Positions 35,683-47,437 of a DNA stretch of 64,000 bases are shown piece by piece (position 1 is the stretch's first letter; every line of letters begins with the position of its first letter). Position numbers and translations under genes: made by a program. The notes under the pieces are model-generated. The model was not told where the DNA came from. It did no database searches and worked only from the letters and a program-made list of their open reading frames with translations. This DNA comes from Hymenoscyphus infarciens (taxonomy: Eukaryota > Ascomycota > Leotiomycetes > Helotiales > Helotiaceae), in the NCBI GenBank assembly GCA_001414345.1, contig LLCB01000102.1, positions 62,001-126,000 of the forward strand, given 5' to 3'.

Positions 35683-37920
35683 ATGCATACCCACATCATA
35701 GCCTCTCTCAAACACTCATCGCGAGGTCTAAACCTCCCATTTCACCACCAACGTCCCATATCTCTCGTCACAAGATTCTCTCAGCCTCGTTTCTTCTCGA
35801 AGTCAATCAAAATGGGTGAAGCCGCAGCAGGGCCACCTCCAGGTGCAACCGGCCCTGGGGGAAAGAAAATCATCAACCTCCTAAGAGGCTGGCCCCATCC
35901 ATCCCTCCTCCCGGTCGAAGCTATAGATAAGGCTTCTCAAAGGGCAATTAAGGATCCCAAGGTGATTGTTCCGGGGTTGTGTTATGGACCCGATGCGGGG
36001 TTTGAGCCTTTGAGGGAGAGGATTGGGAAGTGGTTGGGGGATTTTTATGGTGTGAGCGTTGGGGACAGGGCGGAGAGAATTTGCATTACTGAGTCAGAAT
36101 TTGGCTTGCGTTTTGCAGGTCTTTAGTGATCCGGGGGTTACGAGGGTGTGGATGGTTGTTCCTACTTATTTTTTGGCCATGAGGGTTTTTGAGGATTCGG
36201 GGTGTGAGTTATTTTTCTTTCTTTTTACCCTTGGGGTCTTTGAAAGACGTTCTTTTCATTTCATTTTCTTTCGCGGTATGAGAAGGTGTCGATTGATGTG
36301 CTTGGAGGCTTGGGTACTTGATATGGCTGTTTTCCTCTTGGTTGTCTTGCTGGGTTTCATTTCTTCGTCTCATTTACGTCCGGGATTGGAGTTGAGACAG
36401 ACAAGATGGATGAGCAATGCTGACTTGCCTTGAAATTTAGTGGTTCCATCTGCTGTTCCAGAAGGAAAAGATGGTGTGGATTTAGAGTACTTTGAAAGGG
36501 AACTTGAGAAGGACTTAGCACGGAAAATCAATGTAAGTTTCTTTGAGTTTCGTCGTACCTGTCTGTTTTGCAACATTTTGAAAAGCTGCCCATTGTCCCT
36601 TTCGTTTGAAATAGCTATCAAGTGATGGCTACCGTATCGAGTGACACGATCACCCGGATTTTTCTTGTGGTGTGGTTTAGTCCTATGGCGTGGATGTCAA
36701 GCGAATGGAGAATTCAACAACTCGATTCTCTTGTATTACATGAGGTTATGGTGTTGCGGTAATGGATAGTTTTGGTCTAAAAAAATAGTTTGACATGGCG
36801 ATGTATTGGAGCAAGGAATTTGGACAGTACTTCCAACCAGTTTCACTGGGAATTTGAGATCTTACATATGGCTTCTATCATGTTTTCATTCGTCAATTGC
36901 CAAGTTCCATATATTTGAACCACAGAATTCTAGATCTCTCCACGATAGATCATCCAAGTATGAGATGGTCGCTAACAAAAGCTACAGCCTGTCAAAGTCT
37001 CTAGGTCCTACTCAAAAACCTACCGCCACATCCTCTACTGCGTCCCCACATTCTCCAACCCCTCCGGCAAAACAACGACCCTCGCCTGTCGAAAATCTCT
37101 CGTCCTCCTAGCACGAAAATACGACGTCCTAATAATAACAGACGACGTCTACGATTCCCTCCAATGGCCCATTTCGCCTTCTCCCACCTCTTCCCCATCC
37201 AAGCCCCAGGCCCTCCTCCCCCGTCTAGTAGATATAGACGCAACACTCTCTCCAGTCCCATCGAGCGACTCATTCGGCAACGCCCTCTCCTCGGGAACAT
37301 TCTCGAAAATCGCAGGTCCTGGCGTACGTACCGGATGGGCAGAAGCAACACCAAAATTCATCTACGGCCTCTCACAATGTGGATCTTCCCGCTCTGGAGG
37401 CGCGCCGAGTCAGTTTACTGCTACTATTATGTGGGAGTTACTTCGGTCTGGCGATTTAGAGAAACATATTGCAGAGGTATTAATTCCTGCATATCAGAGA
37501 CGATGTCAGTTTCTGAGGGAAGCGATTGAGAGGGTACTTGTGGGGAAGGGCGTGGGTGTTGGTGAAACTAGTGTTCTCAAAACCGAACAGGATGGGAAGG
37601 GAGAGGGTGTCTTTGGGGGATACTTTATTTGGATTACTCTTCCTGAGGGGATGGACGCTGAGTATGTGGCGGTAAAAGCCAAAGAGGCGGAGGGGTTGAT
37701 TATTGCTCCGGGGAAGATTTTTGAGGTTTCGGGGGAGGAGGGCAAGGGTGAGGGGTTTGGGTTTGGGTTTGAGAGGGCGGTTAGGTTGTGTTTTTCTTGG
37801 GAGGAGGAGGAGGATTTGAATGAGGGGGTTGAGAGGTTGGGGAGGGTTATTGATGGGATTAAGGCGGAGGGTGGTAGTCGATCTGGGGGAGGGAAAGTTG
37901 ATTTGGCGAATTTTAGATGA
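35683..37920 (+). CDS. PLP-dependent class I/II aminotransferase, frame broken
   Basis: Fold-type I aminotransferase of the aromatic/2-aminoadipate-like group. Exons deduced: 35683-36203, 36441-36532 and 36988-37920, with unusually long introns of 237 and 455 bp. Markers include LLRGWPHPSLLPVEAI, PGLCYGPDAGFEPLRE, VPTYFLAMRVFEDSG, HILYCVPTFSNPSGKT, ITDDVYDSLQW and the PLP-lysine motif GTFSKIAGPGVRTGW. Near 36082 the conserved ITGGASQNL is damaged: the frame reads RICIT, then shifts, then continues SQNLACVLQVF in another frame, as if about 8 bases coding the GGA part were lost. No intron explains this. Two starts are possible. 35683 adds a mitochondrial-like presequence (RFSQPRFFSKS) and 35812 (MGEAAAGPPPG) would give a cytosolic form. 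Confidence 0.8.
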
Positions 37921-38219
37921 TTGAGTGGGATTGGGACGACATAAACTGGAAGGGGATAATGGAAAAGCACTCTGTTCTGCCGTCTCTTCAAAATGTGAGG
38001 GTAGAAAATGCGAGATTTTACTGAACACGGTCAAGCAAATTATCTGGGGAAGTGAAAGCAAAGAGCTGAATTAAAGACTGGGAGCTATCATAGCTCTGGA
38101 GCATACCTTGGAAGAAATCTCGGGAGTCACCTTCTCGTAAGAGCATCTACTCAAAAACGATTAGCGAAACTATCGAGAACATTTCAGATTTTCAGAGGAA
38201 GTTATAGGTTAAGCGAAAT

Positions 38220-38640
38220 GTTATTTATTGAAGAATTCAGCAAGTAAATGAATTACTTGTTTTTCTCACGTAAGAACACTTGTAGTACTTAATTCTTCTA
38301 AATTATTCTTTTAAGTTAATAGTTCTGAATTAAGTTACTCGATATATATATATTATTTTAAAGAATCTCTAGACTAAGTTTTTAACAAGTAAGCGAATAG
38401 ATAAAGTACTACTTTATATATATATATAAAAGAAACTAATTTATTTTAAGATTTTTTTATATAAAGAAATCATAAAATAAAAATAAAAAGATTTTAAAGT
38501 AAAGTTTGCATAAGAAGTTAATTCACTATAATTTAGAGGAAGAAAAAAAAGGAGCTATTATCTAGGTTCTCTTAGAAAAGATATTTTTCTCTCTTTAGTA
38601 GTCTTTCTTTATTTTATAATTTTTCTTCTCTCTCTTTAGA
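38220..38640. repeat. Small TpA-rich, RIP-like island
   Basis: About 420 bp of strongly AT-rich sequence with runs of tatatata and many TAA/TAG, sharply different from the flanks. Probably a fragment of a degraded repeat, but no sequence match inside the window was identified. Confidence 0.5.
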
Positions 38641-40443
38641 TTAACATACTTTTTCTGAAACGCACTTGGAAATTGTTTTTCGTTTAGATGCTTATGTGCT
38701 TGTCATATGGGAAATTAGCTAGCAAATATTACTTTAGCTGATCTGCCCCGCTGCTCAAAAATTAGGTGAAAATTACAACCCTCGCTAGGTAGGCTCTTAG
38801 GCGACTTGACTAGAGTTAGTCTCCCCCTGATCAACACATGCTATCAACACAATTTTTTTCTTCAATTGAACCGAACATATTTGTTTTCGTCAACTTCAGC
38901 TGCTTGAACGACCCGACCCGGCTTTCACCCCTCGCTGACGTAGAAACGTGACTCAAACGTGACTTTGTACTGTTTTGGTCGCACCCGCTTGCCTTTCAAG
39001 GTACAAGAAGATCTCAATTTTCGAGATGCTGACGGCATTAGTTCTTATAAAAGCCCAAGTTCATCTCCAAACGCCTTTCCCATAATAACCGAATGCCGAT
39101 GACCAAAGCCACTCTGCGCTGGCAGGTCGTCGCGGGATACCTGAGGTATCAAGATTTCGAGAGATTTCGAAAGTAGATCTGGCATAACCAGCCAGCCGTT
39201 CTTTAATTACAAAGGAGGGCTCAAACGACGTCATTGCGGCTGCGGTGGACGGATTCGAAACACTTTGAACCCTCCTTTTTTCCCTACCACACGGAGTTTT
39301 GCAAGGGTCAAGGGTACATTGATTTTTGCTTCTTGGTGTGAACTCATCAAAGCTCGTCGGAGGATACCACCGAGGCACCGAAATTGTAGCAGTACTATAT
39401 CGACGTGGGAGGAGAACCAAAATTATTCCACTTGCTGTTTTTCCGGTGAAAATGGCCCATAGCTGATGCGATGGTACTCGTCTCGTACAGGCAGCTGTGG
39501 ATATATAAGTAGGTCGCTGCAGCGTAGCAATTGGCTGGGATTGACGGAGACCCGTCTCCCAGAAAACGAGGGCGATCTTTGATACAGACACTCAAGCCAT
39601 CCCAATCTGTTATCGGACTCGCCGCTAGACTGAAAGGGGAGGCAGAGAGGTCCTTTGGCGTCAATTGGTTTAATAAGGTGGCCAATGATGCTCCCACAAA
39701 ACGCAGATCTCTCTTCAAGGGAATCGGCTTCCAGTTGATGTGAAGCACTCACTCACAACTTCACAAGGGTTGGAGCAGCAAGCATGCCGGCTCTGAGAAG
39801 CCGTTCATCAGAGGGCCATCACCCACCACCACCTGCACAGCGTTCTCCCCCACCAAAACCCACCATCCATCAAATTCAGCAGTGCTGCAGAATTCAGACT
39901 GCAGACTGCAGACTGCAGACTCTCAGGCTACTTCTGCTTCCACCCACAGGCGTCGGGTTCCCTCCAACAGAATACAGAATACGCGCTAATCTTTCCGCTT
40001 CCGTCCACTAATCCCTCTAACCCTCTAACACCCCCCCCCTCCCTCCTGCTTAGCCTTCTTCATCGCATCTGCACTTGACTTGTAGTCTTCGCATCAACAC
40101 AATAATACAAGGACAGCCTCCCTACCCTCCCTACCCTCCCTACCTCCACCTCCCTCCTTCTAGACCTCGACCTCGACCTCGACCTCGACTTCCCTCCCAG
40201 GTACGAGACGAGCTCCAGTCCTCCAACTTGGAAGTCTTCGTCCGTCGAGCCCTGCACCAATCTGCACCTCGTCGAATCGGAGTCGGAGTCTTGGTTCCAG
40301 CCCTTTCATCGCTTATCTACGTCACCGTCACAGCATCGTCTCTCCCGACGCAAACCCGACGTCTCGACAGACGTCCAGTCCAGACAGACGTCCAGTCCAA
40401 AAGAGCCGCCACCACTGGCCAGGCACAGTCTTGGGGACATTTC

Positions 40444-40455
40444 ATGCGCGCCTAA
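40444..40455 (+). promoter_or_regulatory. Minimal upstream open frame before SKN7
   Basis: ATG CGC GCC TAA, ending 34 bases before the SKN7 ATG. If the transcript begins upstream, as the long pyrimidine-rich leader suggests, it could modulate initiation. Confidence 0.4.
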
Positions 40456-40489
40456 TCAACATCAACTTGAGCTGAGCCTGTTCACCATA

Positions 40490-42785
40490 ATGGAGAAAGG
40501 AGGCGACATGGGCACGCCAAATAGTTCGAGCGACTTTGTGAGTCGATGCAATCCCACCCCAGCTGGCTCCAGGCCCGGTAGAAGTGGCCAAAGTACCTCT
40601 TCCTCTTGCTAACCATGTCCATAGGTTCGCAAATTATACAAGTAAGAAAAGACAAACAAGAGCAATGCACCTCACAGCCATCATCTTTACTGACAGGGCA
40701 ATGTAGAATGTTAGAGGACCCGTCGTACGAATCCATTGTACGTTGGGGCGAGGGTGGTGAAAGCTTTGTCGTCCTCGAGGTGTGTATGAATCGCGTTCGA
40801 CGAAAAAGATGCCCCAGGGAATAACATCGACTGCAGAACGAGAAATTTACCAAGACCATCTTGCCAAAACACTTCAAACATAGCAATTTTGCCAGTTTCG
40901 TCCGGCAATTAAACAAATACGATTTCCACAAGGTCAGACAGAATAACGAAGACAATGTCCCATCTCCATACGGTCCCAGTGTCAGTACTTTCCCTTCCCT
41001 GCTCTCCACCCAACCCCAACGATCAACACTGATGGCGAAGCAGGCATGGGAGTTTAAACATCCTGAATTTCAAGCCAACAAGAAAGACTCTCTAGATAAC
41101 ATCAGACGAAAGGCACCCGCACCACGAAAGCCCGCCCAGGCCGCAGAAGACCCGTATCCCGCTCAACAAATCGATCTCATCAATACCCAATTAATAGCTA
41201 CCCAGCAACAGCTCCAACACCTCTCGGAAAGATACCAAGATCTTGCTCAAGGCCATGTGGTATTATTGCAACAGGTCGTCCAACTGCAGAAATTTGTCAA
41301 GAACCATGACGGGGCAATGCATCGAGTGATGGGTTTCCTGCACAACCTCGACACGCAGAGACGTAATAGTAAAGTGACCGGACCATTTCCAAATGGCGTT
41401 GGCGGAATCAGCGCTGGCGAAGCGGTTCAGAATGAAGGCGCGGTGGACGATCATCCAGCATCTCCTTTAGCGCAAGCATCCGAGCTACTCGGGGAATTTT
41501 CAGCAGAGAATTTACCCAACAGAGAGTTGGAGCAGATGACTCAGGAGTACCATCTTCGCGCCGATTACTCGACACCTCCAAATGAGCAGCATGTGGCACC
41601 AAACATACCGCATACGAACGCTCCCAGTGCTCAGATGGGCTACCAAGTGGGGAATGATCTAGATAACATGGTCTACCCCGTAGGACACACGAATGGAATC
41701 GATCCGGTCGACAGCGAACATATCAACAATATACCTTATTCTCTCCCACCGAATGGGCTGATGAGCGTAAACCAAATGCCAGAGATGTCTTCAGGGCAGC
41801 CAATTGAAGAAGATTCAACATCTAGTCGAAAGAAAAGCTTGATGGAACCAATTTGGGGAATAAATAAGCCACGAGTGCTGCTGGTGGAGGATGACAAGAT
41901 GTGCGCGAAAATTGGCTCCAAGTTCCTCCAAATGTATGAATGTGGGGTGGAGATAGCTGCAAGTCAACGTTCCACTACTTGGTGAATTGGTACTGACTTT
42001 TCAACAGAGAGATGGACTTGAGGCTGTGAACAAAATGAATAACGGGGGCGACCAATTCGACTTGATTCTCATGGATATCATCATGCCAAATCTAGACGGT
42101 GTCTCTGCCACTGTTTGTATCCGCGACCTGAAACCGGCTATTCCTATAATTGCAATGACATCCAACATAAGAGCTGACGACATTGACATGTATTTCCGAT
42201 ACGGTAAAGTTCACTGCATGAAACTTTTCGATGCACTTCTAACTCGTCACAGGAATGAATGATGTCTTGCCAAAGCCATTCACCAAAGAAGGAATGCTCA
42301 AGTCGCTCCAAAAGCATTTGCCATCGTTTCTTAAAACTGCGAACCCACAATTCCCAAATCAAGCGCAAATCCCACAAGCAATTGGATTTTCTACACCCGC
42401 CCATCCACCACTTGGTTTGAACATGGGACAGCTTTCAGCTCCACCATCTCTCAAAGATGAGACCTCACCAGGGAAATCACCCGCGACTATTGCTTCCTGG
42501 CACTCGCCAAACACAATACCTGGCCCGTCACCTGTTGGAAACGCTCCCGCTGGGTATCATATGCAACCCATGAGAGAGAACCCATATGCCATGACCCCCA
42601 CGCACCCTCCTCAACAACAACCAAACTACCCACCTCCACAGACCTCGCCACTAGGACCAGGACCACCAAGAGGGGCACCACATCGAAGGGTCATGTCGGA
42701 TATGACCTCGGCCGGAGCCCCTGATGAGCATGACGTTAAACGACAAAGAATGTATCCACCACCACCCGCAGGATATCCGCAATGA
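40490..42785 (+). CDS. skn7: SKN7 stress-response transcription factor / response regulator
   Basis: Nuclear factor joining an HSF-type DNA-binding domain to a two-component receiver; it controls oxidative, osmotic and cell-wall stress genes. Seven exons: 40490-40537, 40625-40641, 40707-40779, 40837-40980, 41044-41958, 42008-42203 and 42253-42785, giving 641 residues. The HSF domain (about 15-105) shows FVRKLYKMLEDPSYESIVRW, FKHSNFASFVRQLNKYDFHK and AWEFKHPEF. A coiled coil follows (about 130-190). The receiver (about 370-485) has acidic E376-D378 (LLVEDDK), phospho-acceptor D422 (LILMDIIMPNLDG), T450 (IIAMTSN) and K472 (LPKPF). The tail is Pro/Gln-rich. Intron 5 (41959-42007) starts GCAAGT, a GC-AG intron with branch point TACTGAC, and joins VEIA to RDGLEAV. 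Intron 4 is 63 bp without a stop and has a GTCAGT donor, so retention would stay in frame. Confidence 0.94.
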
Positions 42786-43795
42786 CAATGATCTTGGAGA
42801 TGATGATATTTTACACCCAAAAATCGATTCCACTCGCCTAGATGGATCGGGCTTAGCCGGGGCCTTTTGAAATTTGTAAATATAACTGGCATCTTTAGAA
42901 ATGTTGATAAGGAGACGCGACATTCCCTCCCAAATGAGCGGTGAGAGATGATTCAGAAGGAGGACATGGGGGATGGTCGTTTGATTGCTTTGATTTTTTG
43001 GGGATGGGTGTAGTTATTGATCCTCTCTCGGGCGTTTTTTAGGCACCACCAAGGTGGGAAGTCGCGAAGATGATGCATTTGAAAGGGAGGGGTTGGTTGG
43101 TTGCTGGTTGGTTGGCGCTGGTGGGTATATCCGCCTTTGAGGGCTATCGTTGTCCTTTTTTTATTTATAGCTAAAAAGTATTGAGTTGTCAGAATTCAAT
43201 ATCCATTGATTCGAGATTGTGACGTGAATTTGACATTGCGTTGAGATTTGGGGTGTAATTGCTAGGTACCTAGGTAGACCTGATTGATTCATTTTTGGGG
43301 TGGGGTGTTTGATACCTAGATATTTCGTATCCAGTCGATGCGACGCGTCGGGGCGAACCTTGAAAAGGTTGTAAGAAAGATAGAGGACAGAAAGAGAGCA
43401 AAGAAAGAGGATGGGCGTTGTAATAAGAGTCTGGGGATTTCATGAGTCTAGACCTTTATGGACCAATATCGGATCATAATTTTGCTGCTCAGGTTCAGGA
43501 CCCTTGCCCCGCGGTGAGGTGTTGAAACTTGAGTGTCACTGAGAGACGAGGCTGCGGTCGCTGTGGCTAAAACTCGGGAGGAGCTTCCGTTGGTGGGCTT
43601 TGAGATTTTGTCAAGACGGGGCAGGGCTGACTCAATCGCAGTCACATCTTGAAGAACATCTGCGCATATTACAATACCACGAATACGATTGCAACTTTCT
43701 AGTCTTTCGAAGCAGTTAGTCAAGGGATTTTACAATTGGATTCACGACTTCTTCTACCTACACGGGACTCTTCGCGCGGAGAGAGCTTAGGCGCA
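42786..43795. other. Intergenic, no supported gene
   Basis: About 1 kb of SKN7 3' flank and eIF2B epsilon promoter, with a gttggttgg run near 43092-43115 and one tacctaggta word near 43267. The minus frame 43448-43723 is not supported by any motif. Confidence 0.6.
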
Positions 43796-46185
43796 ATGTC
43801 GAAAGCTGGTGGGGTAAAGGGTGCGGCCAAAGGCAAGAAAGCTGGCGGAGGAGGGGGGAAGAAGGTTGAAGATGAGAGGGAGGAGACTTTGCAGGCTGTG
43901 GTATGTTGTTGGTCTGCAGTGGGAATGGAAGAGGGAAGGGAGAGGATTGTGTAAATGCGATGCTAACGTTGTGACTGAGTAGATACTTGCCGATTCCTTT
44001 GAGACGAGATTCAATCCTTTTACTTTGGAGACACCAAGAGTAATTAGTCCCTCCCTCTTCATAGCCCTCTATCCGTGTATCTCTGCCGTATAGGAATTGC
44101 AGTAGCTATACAGGAACTAATAGTATATAGTGCCTACTCCCATTAGCAAACACCCCCCTCATCGAGTACACCCTCGAATTCCTAGCCATGTCAGGAGTGG
44201 CAGATATCTACATCTACTGCGGCGCCCACACCGAAGAAGTCGAGAAATACATCCATGCCTCGAAATGGTATCCCCTCAAATCGGCCGCCTCGCCCTTCAA
44301 CTCCCTCGAAATCGTCAAGACGACGGCTCGCTCTGTAGGCGACGCATTACGCGATTTGGACGGGAGGGATCTCATCACGGGCGATTTCTTACTGGTTCAT
44401 GGGGATCTGGTTTCGAATTTACCAATTGATGCTGCACTAGCTGCGCATCGCGCTAGGAGGATTGCGGATAAAAATGCGATTATGACGATGATTTTGAGGA
44501 GTGGAGGGATTGAGGAACATAGGACGAAGTCTAAAGGGATAACGCCGGTTTTCGTGATTGATCCGAGGAAGAATCGGTGTTTGCATTATGAGGAGATGAA
44601 TCCTTTGCAAGCGAATAAATATGTGAATATTGACCCGGATCTGTTGACGGAGCATACCGAGATGGAAATCCGCACGGATTTGATCGATTGTGGGATTGAT
44701 ATTTGTACACCTGATGTATTGGCCTTGTGGGCGGAGAGTTTCGATTATGAGGTTCCCAGACGGCACTTTTTGCATGGCGTGTTGAAGGATTATGAGTTGA
44801 ATGGGAAGACGCTGCACACGGAGATTGTGCAGGATCATTATGCGGCGAGGGCGGTGAATCTTCAGAGTTATGAGGCGGTTAGTAAGGATGTGTTGGCGAG
44901 GTGGACGTATCCTCTTGTTCCGGATAGCAATCTTCTTGCTGGACAGAGTTACAAGTATGGAAGAGGGGGTTTGTGCAAGGAGAATGGTGTGGTGTTGGCA
45001 CGTACTTGCAAGGCGGGAAAGAATACGATTCTGGGAAAGGATACTAGTATTGGCGATGGGAGTAAGGTGTCGAATAGTATCATTGGGAGAAGGTGTTTTA
45101 TTGGGAAAAATGTCAATATCAGTAATGCTTACATCTGGGATGATGCAAGTATTGGAGATGGATCGACGGTCGACAGAGCGATTATTGCCAACGAAGCAGT
45201 TATTGGGAGGAAATGTACGATCCAGCCAGGAGCTCTGATTTCCTTCCGAGTCAGAATCGCCGATAACACGGAAATCTCACCAGGAGCAAGAATCACACAA
45301 GCAAGGAAGAAGCTCGAAAATGACGAGGATGATGAGGAGTTGACAGAAGAGGTCCCCTCAGAACCAACACTAGTAGGTGAAAAAGGCCATGGCTACTCCT
45401 TCGAAGACCCAGATGAATTCTCAGACGACGAATCTTCCGCCTTCCATTCACATCTCATTTACAGCACACAACATCTAAACATCTCCTCGGAATCCATCTC
45501 CACCCTCTCCTCGGAACTCAGCGCCCCATCACCCACCACCTCCCGCTCCCGTCTTTCTTCCTTTGCAGGTTCCATCTCCGATGATGGCGAGACCGGCTCC
45601 TCAAACGAAGGCTTCCACCACGACGCCGTCGAAGGCATTCTAGCCACTCTTAAAGAAAACGGCGACTTTGATTCCGCAAAACTAGAATTCATGGGCCTCC
45701 GTCTCAGTAACAACGCCACAGACCATCAAATCCGTCGCGCCATCGCCGTCGCATTCTCCAAACGCATCTCGCAACTCGTCGATGAGGGGCTCGATGCTTC
45801 GAAAGCCACGACGAATGTCTTTGGTGTCTCGGGTGCTGAGGGGTTTTTGAAGACCGTGGCTATCATCGAGGGGAACGAGGAGGATCAGGTTGATTTCTTG
45901 GGGTGTCTGCAGAAGGATTTGAGTCATCGATTGAAGGGGGATGTGGTGCTCGCGGCGGTTTGTCAGAGATTGTATCAGATGGATGTTGTTGAGGAGGAGG
46001 CCTTTCTGAGGTGGTGGGGGGAGAGTGAGGGGTTGGAGGGGGAGGACGAGGAGATGAAGAGGGTTAGGGGGAAGACGGGGGTTTTCATTGAGTGGCTGAG
46101 GAGTGCGGAGGAGGAGGGGAGTGAGGAGGGGAGTGAGGAGGGGAGTGAGGAGGGGAGTGAGAGTGAGGAGGAGGATAGTGATTAG
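43796..46185 (+). CDS. Translation initiation factor eIF2B, epsilon (catalytic) subunit
   Basis: Guanine-nucleotide exchange subunit (GCD6 in yeast) that recharges eIF2 with GTP in the cytosol. Three exons: 43796-43900, 43983-44039 and 44131-46185, giving 738 residues. A Gly/Lys-rich N-terminus leads into the nucleotidyltransferase-like domain (LQAVILADSFETRFNPFTLE, CLLPLANTPLIEYTLEFL, GDFLLVHGDLVSN). Next come left-handed beta-helix hexapeptides around residues 340-430 (TILGKDTSIGDGSKVSNSII, NISNAYIWDDASIGDGSTV). After an acidic linker, the C-terminal W2/eIF5C domain carries the aromatic/acidic boxes that bind eIF2 beta (EEEAFLRWWGE, VFIEWLRSAEEE). The tail is a tandem GSEE repeat (15-bp unit). 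Length is close to the usual 710-720 residues. Confidence 0.95.
46110..46165 (+). repeat. 15-bp coding tandem repeat (EEGS) in eIF2B epsilon
   Basis: Near-identical units of gaggaggggagt(gag) code a repeated EEGSEEGS sequence at the C-terminal end of the protein, just before the stop. Such an array can vary in length between isolates. Confidence 0.8.
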
Positions 46186-47073
46186 ATGCTAGCTTTGAAG
46201 TATGCTCTTGCCTTTCCGCGGGGCTCTTTTCCCAAAGGGCCAAATGTAAAGAATTCCAACTTTGATACTTTTGCGGTTTTTGATATCTAGAGCGAGGCGA
46301 AAAATTCCAACTTCAATCATCTAATACTTTGGGATAATCGAACTTTTTTCTTCCTTGTTCAAACACCACCATGCATGCACCTTGGTAAATATATTAAATT
46401 GTTCCGCTCCAGGTATTTTGTACAATTGCTTTGAGTTACCCTAAAAAATTGGGAACAAACGAGAGTTAGGTGGGTGGGGAAGGTGTCAGTCAACCTGATG
46501 GATAGGATGTATTTGATAATGCCCATCGCGAGCTCCTCCTCTGAAAACAAACTTAAAAGGATCTAGGCCGAGCGAAGAGAGTATATATATCTGCTGTCGG
46601 TTCTTCAACTCTTGTCGAATTTCATTTATTCGTTTTAAGTTCTTGGAATTTCAAGGGGTGAGAGTCCGGAGGGAATGTTGTTTGAAGATTTGGGAATCGA
46701 TTTCGGGAGAATCTCCTGGGCCTGATGACTCTAGATAAAACGTGGTTGTGATGTCAGATGCCTCAATATGGTGTAAATCTTATTTCACATTCGTCAACTG
46801 AAGCAAGGTTGTAACAACTGAATTTTCAGTCTAGAATACATCCACCGTCCATTCCAATCTGCCTAAGGGATCTCAAAATCCATTGAAGAACCTCAATGTT
46901 CAAAAACCCCCACGGTACCTATCTCGCGTTTACTCGTTAGTTGATCTCAAGATCTTACCGTAAAACCAAAGGATCCCAAGATCCATCCAGCCAGGGGTAC
47001 TACCGACTAGCCTCAATATTATAGTAATCCAACGCTCCCACTTTCCAAACCCCACCCCTTGTTTGCTCGACAT

Positions 47074-47170
47074 GATCCCAAGATCTTACCTGGTGATTAG
47101 TAACTCCAAGGTTACAGAATAATCCAAAGATCCCAAGATCTTACCTGGTGACTGGTAACTCCAAGGTTAC
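47074..47170. repeat. 42-bp direct duplication, 55-bp period
   Basis: The 42-bp phrase beginning gatcccaagatcttacctgg and ending ctccaaggttac occurs at 47074-47115 and 47129-47170 with one or two changes. Weaker relatives lie upstream near 46946-46990. Confidence 0.85.
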
Positions 47171-47332
47171 CGTTATCGAAAGGGGAAAACAAAATGAAAG
47201 TCTCGAAAATGTTACTCTGGAACCTCAACGGTTCCGCACATTGGCAGCTCCAAGGCTGTTGAAAGGACAAAAAGAGAGAGATGAGGAAGATGGAGGTCAT
47301 CTCCGGGATTTACCTCCACGGCCGTCACCGCC

Positions 47333-47437
47333 GGCATTTGAGCGACGGCTGGCATTTGAGCGACGGCTGGCATTTGAGCGACGGCTGGCACTTGAGCGAT
47401 GGCTGGCATTTGAGCCACGGCTGGCATTTGAGCCACT
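47333..47437. repeat. 18-bp minisatellite, about six copies
   Basis: The unit ggcatttgagcgacggct is repeated about six times with scattered changes (cttgagcgat, gagccacg). Every frame across it is stop-free, producing artificial open frames. Confidence 0.9.

Larger units (their letters stand above)
37921..40489. other. Intergenic, AT-rich relic and SKN7 leader
   Basis: About 2.6 kb without a supported gene. 38220-38640 is a TpA-rich island like the RIP blocks. 39061-39752 has overlapping open frames without domains. From about 40020 the sequence is pyrimidine-rich with ctaccctccc and ctcgac repeats, the likely 5' leader of SKN7, and ends with a tiny upstream frame ATG CGC GCC TAA at 40444-40455. 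Confidence 0.55.

Noticed and set aside
39061..39752. Overlapping minus-strand frames of 110-176 codons
   Set aside because: Several frames are open at once, none has an ATG context with domain content, and no splice model helps.
40075..40455. 126-codon plus-strand frame upstream of SKN7
   Set aside because: It begins with TTG, is pyrimidine-repeat driven, and lies in the likely SKN7 leader.
47074..47437. CRISPR-like spacing of repeats
   Set aside because: Only two spaced copies plus a contiguous minisatellite in a fungal nuclear genome; not a CRISPR array.
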